A DNA stretch of 64,000 bases from Daphnia pulex (Eukaryota > Arthropoda > Branchiopoda > Diplostraca > Daphniidae), in NCBI RefSeq assembly GCF_021134715.1, contig NC_060026.1:15429001-15493000 (forward strand), read 5' to 3'. Each line of letters opens with the position of its first letter. The first letter of the stretch is position 1. Made by a program: the position numbers and the translations under genes. The notes under the pieces were generated by a model, which did no database searches, was not told the origin of the DNA, and saw only the letters and a list, made by a program, of their open reading frames with translations. This document shows, one piece after another, positions 55,719 through 64,000 of the stretch.

Positions 55719-58384
55719 TCAAAGGGCCGCCACAATTTCCTCCTCCGACATCCAACCCATGAAATGGGTGTAGCGAGTGTAGCGGTGATCATCTTCATGC
55801 AAATACGATGGTGAACCATAATGATTAATCGTCACCCAGACTTGATCGCCTTTTTTCAAGTTTAGCGTCGACTGGAGGGTCACAGGACTCCATTGATTAA
55901 CGGATTTGTTCTGATGATCAACATAACTCGACCCGATTCGATTCCCGTTAAAATAAAGATAAGAAGTAAGTTCAGCATAAGATGAAGATTTAAGAAACGC
56001 CAGTCCCTTGAAAGAGAAAAAATAAATTCCCGGTTTCGGTGCCGTGAATATCCCCGATGTCAAATTCATGGCGTTTCCCTCGTTCACCACCGCCAACTCG
56101 AACGGAATTGGAGTTTTTTCTCTGAAAAATGAAGAATTTCTCTGGACGTAGAAATGGACGGGCGCCGATTTGACGTCGACGTATCCGATCCATTTCTGTA
56201 TGTCTGTAAACAAAAGAATTAGACAAACAGTAACTAATATAATTATTAAAACATGTCGTACCATTTTGATTGGCGTTAAAGTTGCAGTAAACCATTTCCA
56301 TCTTCTTTGCTCCTTTGACAGAAAAGAATCCGCTCAGTTTGTGTCCAATTCCCTGCAGATCCGCACACGAGGATGGCATTTTACCAGTGTCGACTACCGG
56401 GCTCGTTCGGGCTGTAAAATTCAAATTCTTTAATTTATCTGGTTTGATTTCTCTCAATTTGACGTGAAACTTACTTTGGAGAAATTGTGAACAAAATTGA
56501 GAGAAAAATTCAGGAAATGAAAAATTCTCGTCCGTGAATTTCTTTTCTGCTAATTATTTTTCAGTCGTTTTAAAATTTAACTGAATGTGGATTTTTTTCA
56601 AATTTCAATAAAAGAATATTACCATTTAATTTTGAAGATACATCATCGAGATTGTCCCTCGTTTTCTTCAACTCCATTTGAGTCCCTGTACAATTCACAA
56701 CATTTAAAAAATGCATTTTTCACCAATTAAATAATTTAAATATATACTTTCTAATTTATTATTCAAGTCAGTATTGGATTTCACCAAATCGTTCACGGTG
56801 TCTCTTAAGAGCTCAATTTTGGCTGCAATTCAGTTAAAAAAATGTCATTATTATTTTTAAAAATCAACATTCAAAATTTCCTCTTATCTAATGATTTCTA
56901 AAAGTCAAATCACCTTTTAATTCAATCTCCAATTTCCGCAACTGATTCTCCCCATACAATGTCTAAAATGCGTTTTTTAAAATTAAGTATGATTAGGAAG
57001 ATAAAAATAAAGTGAATTAAGCGAAAATTGAACGATTGCTGAATCTTAATCATGGTTCAATTTACCTGGATGCCTTGAATGTCGTCCTTGTCTAATTTGA
57101 AATCAGGGCGGTAATATTCGTATTTATGGTACATCACAGCCGTTCTTACATGGGAGTGTCTCAGACCCAAAACGTGCCCGAACTCGTGAGTAGCCACCTG
57201 GAATAAATTCGTTCCTGTGCGGATGCAAAGAAATAAATCAGCAACAACAATTAAAGAAAGTGTACGCATAGGTCTATTGACGGATGGCAAATATTAAATG
57301 TGTTTTACCCTTATCAGAGTTGAGCGTCCAGGTTTCGCTTTCGTCAAAATGAACATAACCTCCTGTTGAAGGAAAGGCAGCGTGAGCTAAAATACCATTC
57401 GGACCATCGTTGAAGGGATCATCGCAATTCCCGTCATCATGTTCTCCAGACGCAAAACTGAATTAAACAATAAAAAAAGCTTTATTTATCAAATATTGCC
57501 AGATAATGAAGTGTCCACTTTATTTTAAACAATATAGTTACATGATGTTGATGTCGACGTCAGCCAATGGATTTTTTACATGGACGAAGGTCACATCGGC
57601 CACGTCTGCCCACATCTGAAAGGCTCTGGCGATTTCACGATCCACGTCCGATTGGCTCATATCCGGCGTGTAGTTCTTAATTTTGTAAGTTAGTTGTTTT
57701 TTAGGCCAAATGCTCCCTATTTGAATGAAAGTTCAACATTTAAAATGTTTAGAGACCTTATTTGTAATATTATTTATCCCTGCCTTGAATGACGAATCGT
57801 TTCTGGCGAGTGCTGGAATGACCGGGGCGAATTCGATCCGGAACCCCACAACGCGGTTTACTCATCACTTCACATGTCTCATTATCAATTTCACCTGCGA
57901 ACCATTTTTAGAGCAGACATTTTATAAAAGACCTGAAGGAAAATGTAGAAACTAATGCAATGACCATTACCTGTTTTCTTCAATCCAGCAAAGGATTGAA
58001 AATCTTCGATTGCACTCCTGAAAGATTCAGCTGTACAAACACTTTCTGAATAGGAAGAGTCTTGAGGCCCACGTTCCAAATACCCGAATCTTTGAAGGTT
58101 TCCCTAAACAACAACAGCATGAAAAAGAACATGCATATTAAGATAATCTTAATTGCGAGGTCTGCTGCTGATTTATTGTTTTTTTTGGTGGTGTGAACTA
58201 TAATGATTGGCACATGAATGGAATGCAGTATGCACCAGGAATTAATTTAGATGGAATTTTAGAATTTTACCATTGCTTCGGCTGTGGCTTCGGTGTCGAT
58301 AGCGATTAGAGCAGGGTCGACACAGTTTATCGCCGACAAGTAACACACGAAGCTCAATGTTGTCAACCACATTATATGCCACAT
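55719..58384 (-). CDS. Matrix metalloproteinase-C1q fusion protein
   Basis: Eleven exons (58271-58384, 57971-58103, 57784-57894, 57542-57716, 57309-57457, 57066-57214, 56914-56962, 56748-56822, 56623-56685, 56262-56411, 55719-56203) sum to 1653 nt, 550 residues. Signal peptide [18 protein letters not shown]; prodomain with [15 protein letters not shown] and the cysteine switch PRCGVPD (96-102); furin-like RQKR (112-115); catalytic domain with [15 protein letters not shown], zinc site [12 protein letters not shown] (237-248) and Met-turn VMY, ending DDIQGIQTLYG (271-281). Exon 7 carries TLYG, the normal end of an MMP catalytic domain, and runs straight into a coiled coil ([10 protein letters not shown]; about 282-339). 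Then come [20 protein letters not shown] and a C1q domain (about 390-550; [30 protein letters not shown]). Hinge and hemopexin are absent. All active-site residues are present. Intron 3 uses a GC donor. Likely a secreted multimeric protease targeted by C1q. Confidence 0.88.
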
Positions 58385-58574
58385 TTTAAACCAAAGACCA
58401 AACAATTGTGTGACTAATTATTTCCAGTAAGCGACCGCTATGTTGAAGAAAATGAATCCAAATTCTGATGCTGGTCTTTTCGGTCAGAAACTAAATTCAC
58501 ATCTGCTCACGAATCGGCCAGTGGTTGCTATGGTTTTTCGAGTTGCTGCTGCGTATTATGTGTCAGAGGTTAGG
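58385..58574. other. Upstream region of the metalloproteinase-C1q gene
   Basis: Probable promoter region; no clear TATA box identified. Confidence 0.4.
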
Positions 58575-58740
58575 GTTATTTGGGGGCTGTCCCTAAACTG
58601 CGAAAGCGAAACGCGAAACGCGAAACGCCTAAAATGCGGAAAGGCTGTGCGAAACGGACCAAAATTTTTGGACCGTTTCGCGGGACCAAATGCCGGAGGG
58701 CATACTAAAATGCGAAACCTCAAAATGCGAAACGAAAATG
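58575..58740 (+). repeat. GCGAAAC-rich inverted repeat, left arm
   Basis: Reads GGGGCTGTCCCTAAACTGCG, then three direct GCGAAAC units (GCGAAACGCGAAACGCGAAA), CGCCTAAAATGCGGAAAGGC and a long palindrome around GCGAAACGGACC...TTTTTGG...CCGTTTCGC. The reverse complement of 60545-60710 repeats this order. The end-to-end inverted form suggests two copies of a small MITE-like element. Confidence 0.8.
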
Positions 58741-60544
58741 TTTTCTTTTCCCCACCAGAGTGCAAATTGACGGATGAGGCCCGTTGAGGCCGCCATGTTT
58801 CATGACTCATAGTATATGTAATGTGAATGTATGTATGGATATGAATGTGTGTACACTATATATTAACGAATATTACTTTTCGCTAGAGTTTTGAAAATAA
58901 AATGTTTGTATTTCATGGGAAAACAGTCTTATCAAATTAAATTTATTTAGTCGACTCGATTACTCTTGTTTCTTCAAGAGCACGGGGGTCCCTCGGATGA
59001 GCTCTTGAATGAGAAATCTCCAATTATTAAGTCTTTGTGGAATAGAGGCGGAAGAAGCTTTCAGCACGTTTTAGCTGGGTGGCATTTTCAATAAATTTCA
59101 ATCGAATAGCTATATATATTTAGACGCCGGGCTGCAGCTATCGGCTGATAGTTTTTCCATTCGACTTGGTCAGCCGATTTTCCTCGGCGAACAACTGTTG
59201 AAAGAAATTCCGGCTAAGAGAAACACAGATTGATCGAATGACATAGAGAACGTCGACGACGTAACAATGTGTTAATGTACCCCGCTGTGGGATTATTTTA
59301 TTTAAGACATTGAAAGGGGGGAGCAATCAAATTTTATTTCTTCAGCCGCTACACTATTTCGGTTTAAATTATGAAAAATTGAAGTCAAAAGTCAGCTATG
59401 CGTCTTGGGACGGGCTGATGAGTGATTCAACCGAGGTATGAAATAAATGATAATAAAAGAAGAAAAGATTAAAACAAATTCTATTATCGAGCAAATTAAG
59501 CTTAACATTTTTCCCCCGTTGACAAAGTCATCGACACGACGCACTTTCCATGCGCACATGCACACATATTGTATCTCCACCTAGCCATCACAGAAGAAGA
59601 AAAATCAAGAACCGAAACTTTCCTTAAACATAAAAATGATTCTTTGATACCTGAATTGTAGATTGAAAATACAAAGATTTGATTTGTGATGCCAATCTTC
59701 TAGCGCTTGTAGCAAAAGTAAAGCACAGATACGCCTGCTCCACACTATTACTTGGGCAGCATGAGCTATGGAACTATTACCACTCTCAGAATTCCACCAA
59801 GGTTTTCTATGACAGGGATAACCAAATTATTGCTTTGAACAAGAAAAGCGATTAGAAAAGAAAACACTTGCATCATTTTTCCGTCACCTCAGAAACAGTA
59901 GATGTATTACCTGTGAGAACAGACAAGTATGAGAATAACATACAGACAGCATGATAATTTTAACTAAAAAATACCTCAGAGAATGTAGGTTACAATGTAT
60001 CAGGTGAAACATCATGTCACCTCACATTGGGAAGTTTTTTCTTTACTCTCATTTATTTCTTTGCAGAAAGACAGCTTACTTCAGCAAAACGACAAAGCGA
60101 GTTTCATGAAGTGGACATCTCCCATGACTTTAATTATCTAAAAAAAATGCATCAATTAGTTGGGCAAAGAAAAATATTAGAAAAAACAAAGTATCTTAAA
60201 CATCAGATGAGTTAAGTTTGGAATCAATAAATTGACTATGTCAAATTCAATCCATTCCCTCCATTAGATCATCAACAAAGATTGCAAAAACCCACGAAAT
60301 TACATACCAAGTTTAAGAAGTATTGCGGTGATTGAATGGCAAATAACGTGAATCACAAATCAAAATCATGAATACAATAGGTAAATACACAAAACTGTAA
60401 TATCCTTTTAATTTAACGAATTATATACAAAACAGAAACTAGGATAAACTAACTCGAAGGCAAGGTGTTTTTATCTTGACGAGTAGATTTTTGTGACGCA
60501 AGTACGTATGTTAATGGCGTCGTCTGTTGACGTTCTGTTGACGT
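58741..60544. other. Spacer between inverted-repeat arms
   Basis: No supported gene. Short open frames only. Confidence 0.45.
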
Positions 60545-60710
60545 TTCGCACCCACCGATTTCGCATTTTAGTACGGACCCAAGGCCTAAAATGCGAAACA
60601 GGGTCCCAACTTTTGGGTCCGTTTCGCACAGCTTTTCCGCATTTTAGGCGTTTCGCGTTTCGCGTTTCGCTTTCGCAGTTTAGGGACAGCCTTATTTGGG
60701 TTATTTAGAG
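60545..60710 (-). repeat. GCGAAAC-rich inverted repeat, right arm
   Basis: Counterpart of 58575-58740 on the opposite strand, with CCAACTTTTGGGTCCGTTTC, GCATTTTAGGCG and the triple CGTTTCG run, then GCAGTTTAGGGACAGCC. Slightly different central loop (CCAAAAGTTGG on the minus strand). Confidence 0.8.
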
Positions 60711-60814
60711 GCTGTCGTCTGCATTCGTTGAAGTCTGCTTTCGATTGAAGTAGGCTTATGCCAACAAAGTGGATTGAGAATATAATAAAGAAAACGAAAA
60801 GAGTTGAAAACGTA

Positions 60815-62010
60815 CGTAGCTGCACGAAATAATAATGAAAAAAACAAAAACAAAACAAGAACAAATCAAATTACGAAAATGTGATGTGATGTGTCTGGTC
60901 ACTGGTGTCGTAGCTCGTAGCTCTCCACTCGATGCTTTTTGGCGGGTAAATAAAACTAAGAATAGAAATGCAATGATTATATGGGAGCTTAAATAGTAAA
61001 GTTAACCCTGTTCTAAATTTCTGAAATGTTAGTTTCTGCTGTCTAGCACATGCAAGCCCCTTGTCAGTGTATGGCATTTGTTTGCACTATGTAACCCTTT
61101 TCTTTTGTGCAGATTTGAGGCCAGAGCCAGCCATCCTAACAACATGATACACAAGTTCTGCTTGTGCCGAGTCTGTCATCAGTCTGTCTGTCTCACGTCT
61201 GTCATCACCAAAGATCTCAGCATCATCGCTTAGGTAATGATTTTGGTTACTATTATTTCTGCACGACCTGCTAGATATTTTATTGTTGCATTACCTGCAT
61301 CAATGCAGTGTATTACATTTGAACCTAGAATTGACCCATTTATTAATCATTAGAGTTTGCCCAGTGTCTCATTTTCATTAACTTTTCCTGACTTGTTGTG
61401 GTTGTTGTTATTTTGTGAATATTTTTCGGAACCTATTTTTCTTTTTTTATTTAGATACACAGCAAGACAGCATCCCATTGCATTTGAGAAACTACCCATG
61501 TCGATCGAGTTACGGATCTCTTCTTCCCCCTTTCTTTAAATGTCCTCGTGTACGCCCATGTGAATGTGGGTGTATTCACGAGGTCACCCTTTTTACCCTA
61601 TCCCGTCTGGTGTAATTTTTAACTCTTCAGCTGATGGATGGAGCAACTGACGTAGATGCCTGGCTGTATTTCCCAGGCATAAAGGTAGGACAAAATTGAT
61701 CATATCTATTCTTTCTTTTTGGCAATTTTTGGTGGCGTTCATTATAAATCGATCGTTAGTACAGACTACGTTTATTCGTGAGCTAGGCAGTTGCTGAGTG
61801 CAACTGTTTTCTCTCTTATTAATTTTTTCTCAGCACTAAAGATCTCATTTGTCAAACGACTGCGCAGATCAGGCCTGTTTTGGTACCTTAATACTTTTTA
61901 TGTTGAGTAAACGTCACATTTGAAAATATTTGAACTTGTAACACTTGAAGCAAAGTGCAACAAGACCATTTTTGGACCAAGATGGACCTGCCGCCACACC
62001 GGTACCTCCT
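60815..62010 (+). repeat. Structured dispersed repeat, copy 3
   Basis: Same element as 6571-7600 and the reverse copy at 40090-41060. Keeps GGCGG|gtaaat near 60945, TGCAG before ATTTGAG and CCAGCCATC near 61112, the hairpin CTCGTGTACGCCCA/TGGGTGTATTCACGAG at about 61547-61582, the second hairpin GCCTGG/CCAGGC at about 61658-61679, and AAAG|gtagga at 61685. It extends further than copy 1, through GATCAGGCCTG to CTGCCGCCACACCGG. No conserved protein frame. Confidence 0.8.
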
Positions 62011-62929
62011 CGTCTCAGCGTCTTGATGTCATTCACCATAAATAATTCATTGGCGATTGCGGCTTTTATACAAAGTATATGCAGGCGGTACTACTACGTA
62101 ATATGAATCACGCGAATCACGCTCGACTGCCTTTCTTATTTTTTTTTTTCTTGTTCGACGGCCAAATGGTTTCCGCACGAGTGGATTCCATTTCAAACTT
62201 ATTTAGGATAAATGAAACCAGCACCACCAGCACCGATTACTTATTTTGCGTTATTTGGTTTGTTTGTGACAAACTGTTAGTAGCCGATAGCGATGAATAG
62301 GCAAGTCAACTTGTGATGGATTTCTAAACGGTATTTAACGGCATTTCTGGAATGGTTGGATTTTTATTTTTTCAGGGGATTGTTTTTTCAGTAATTTTAA
62401 TCTTGTAAGAAGCGGAGAAAAAAATAATTTAAAATAATTTATATGGCTAACGGGAATTTTCCGATGAAGCGGAATAATAGTGAAATGTATCAAATTTGTT
62501 TGTTTTATTCATTTTGTATTATAAAACCAATATTTGGCTTAATTATTGATAATGTTATTCGGCTATGGGCCTTAGATAGGTAATAAAATCTGAATGAACG
62601 GATAGAACTGGTTTTTATTTCTGGGCAAATATTTCCACACGGGGAAACCCATTTGAAATCGATGCAATAATTAATGTGATGTACTGACAGTTACTGAACG
62701 TGATGCGTTACAGTATTTAATGCATGCATGCAGTATATTAATGAGAAATACAGACGGTTTCTTCCATTAATTATTTCGTTGCAGCTAAAATAATGGTCGT
62801 ACCCTACATCCAATCGCTCTTTATTAAATGAATATTCATTCGGTTAAATTTAAATTGAACTCAAAACGATGAAAACCTATATAATTTAGTTTAGTTTTTT
62901 AAATCTGACAATCAAAACGGGCTTTTTAT
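62011..62929. other. Intergenic spacer
   Basis: AT-rich, no gene. TGCATGCATGCAG near 62722 is a short palindromic run. Confidence 0.45.
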
Positions 62930-63327
62930 GTCATCTGCTCCTGCGCTTATTTTTACAGATAGAATCAATAGCGAATTTTCTGTATAGCAATGCACGCCAA
63001 CAATGCGCGTGTAACAGTGAAACGGAATTAAACTATAGAATCAATTTTCGGCCGATTTCAATTCCGACGCGCCTTTTGTAGAAACCAAAATCGGTTTTTA
63101 CTTGCCGCGTCTATATTTTTGCAGATAAAAACTTGAAATTTGTTCGTGTATTCAGTAATTTGTTTTTCTTATCCTACAAGATAATTTTCGTTGAGAAATC
63201 CCCACCCCTAAATGAATTACCATCCATCCTCCATGTGTAATCCAATAAAACAATTTTGCGCAGTTTTGTTGTCAAAATCAGTCTAATAGTCGATGATGAT
63301 TTTTCAAGTTCAATTTTTTTATTATTA
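62930..63327 (-). repeat. C1q-gene 3' flank repeat, copy 4
   Basis: Diverged version of the C1q flank, with CGCGTCTATATTTTTGCAGA near 63106, a GTGTATTCAGTAATTTG piece and CCCCACCCCTAAATGAATTA. It follows the C1q copy at 63328-63839. Confidence 0.6.
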
Positions 63328-63839
63328 TTAATCAAAGGGAAGCGACAATCTCCTCCTCCAACATGAAACCGTTGAAATGAGTGCGAGGCCAATTGTCGTC
63401 ATACAGCAATGAACTACTCTCATTACCCGTACCCCGTACCGTACCGTACCCGTACCGTCAATTTGCACCCAGACTCGATCGCCTTTTTTTAAGTTTAGCG
63501 TCGACTGAAAGGACACTTGTTCGTTTTGACCGATGACGTTGATTCCCTCTTCAATATAACCATTCGCGATTCGATTACCGTTTAAATAAAGACTAACTCC
63601 TAAATCAACCAAAGTAGATAAAATTGGAAAGTCCACCAGTCCCGTGAATGAGAAGGAATAAATTCCCGTTCGCGGGGCTGTGAATATTCCTGTTGTCAAA
63701 TTCATGGCATTTCCCTCGTTGATCCGGACCAACTCAAACGGGATTGGGGTGGCAGTTCGTTTAAATGAAGAATTTCTCTGGACGTAGAAATGGACGGGCG
63801 CCGATTTGACGTCGTCGTATCCGATCCATTTCTGTCTAT
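63328..63839 (-). pseudogene. C1q-domain exon, frameshifted near its end and lacking upstream exons
   Basis: The exon starts at a TTTACATAG acceptor ([20 protein letters not shown] and on) and runs through [24 protein letters not shown] and LNLKKGDRVWVQID like a normal C1q domain. At 63425-63457 a TACGG-type repeat shifts the frame. The expected ending (SSSLLYDDNWPRTHFNGFML, then EEEIVASL and a stop at 63332) survives in another frame, while the read-through frame gives an unrelated tail to 63328. Immediately upstream (63940-64000) lies what looks like another C1q unit's 3' flank, not a coiled-coil exon, so the 5' exons are probably gone. Called a pseudogene; a gene with an altered tail whose 5' part is beyond the window is the alternative. 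Confidence 0.7.
63425..63457. repeat. TACGG/CCGTA pentamer microsatellite inside the C1q exon
   Basis: TACCCGTACCCCGTACCGTA then CCGTACCCGTACCG on the plus strand: six to seven 5-6 base units. It sits where other family members have short, variable loop sequence, and accounts for the frameshift. Confidence 0.85.
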
Positions 63840-63939
63840 CTATGTAAACAAAATAATCGGACCAACAATTTACAAGTAAAAGAGAAACATGCCGTATACA
63901 AAAGAATAGAAAATTTAAAATTGGTGTGTGCATTGAAAA

Positions 63940-64000
63940 TGTCTAGTTGCATCCACAGTTTAATTTTCGTAAAGATATTCCCACTCCTTCACGAATGGGA
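63940..64000 (-). repeat. C1q-gene 3' flank repeat, copy 5 (cut by window edge)
   Basis: The reverse complement holds TTTACGAAAATTAAACTGTG followed by GATGCAACTAGAC, matching the flank behind the C1q gene at 20083-20120. It indicates that another C1q unit on the minus strand probably ends just beyond the right edge. Confidence 0.6.

Overview
This window looks like nuclear DNA of an arthropod, most likely a branchiopod crustacean such as Daphnia. The reasons are multi-exon genes with GT-AG introns mostly of 55-90 bp (several of exactly 65 bp), AT-rich spacers, and lineage-expanded C1q-domain and cysteine-rich CUB-like secreted families beside a Tequila/neurotrypsin-like mosaic protease, a sigma-class glutathione S-transferase, coronin and a Kunitz inhibitor. 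Every complete gene model below was built by hand from splice sites, and in each the summed exon length is an exact multiple of three. The species is an inference.

Layout. 1-6.4 kb: one intact class A GPCR gene with three decayed copies beside it. 6.6-7.6 kb: first copy of a dispersed, structured, intron-like repeat (other copies at 40.1-41.1 and 60.8-62.0 kb). 8.15-9.8 kb: a minus-strand C1q gene with a repeated 3' flank. 10-17 kb: mostly decayed DNA, with duplicated blocks, the 3' end of an unrecognised gene, and an acetyl-CoA synthetase relic. 18.6-20.3 kb: a plus-strand C1q gene. 21.6-24.2 kb: a FLYWCH-like zinc-finger protein joined to a degenerate P-loop NTPase. 24.7-30.5 kb: a 24-exon mosaic serine protease. 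30.8-31.5 kb: a small unrecognised gene. 31.8-34.3 kb: coronin. 36.5-51.4 kb: three tandem CUB-like secreted-protein genes, the third split by a 3.1 kb LINE retrotransposon. 51.7-52.9 kb: a Kunitz inhibitor gene between inverted repeats. 53.4-54.3 kb: GST. 55.7-58.4 kb: the most striking locus, a gene encoding a complete matrix metalloproteinase proenzyme and catalytic domain fused through a coiled coil to a C1q domain. 58.6-60.7 kb: an inverted repeat pair. 63.3-64 kb: a truncated, frameshifted C1q copy.

Most of the genes encode secreted, extracellular or surface proteins (recognition domains, proteases, an inhibitor, a protease-lectin fusion). This fits a fast-evolving immunity, matrix or cuticle neighbourhood, though nothing here shows co-regulation. 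No bacterial-type features, CRISPR arrays, rRNA or convincing tRNA genes were seen.
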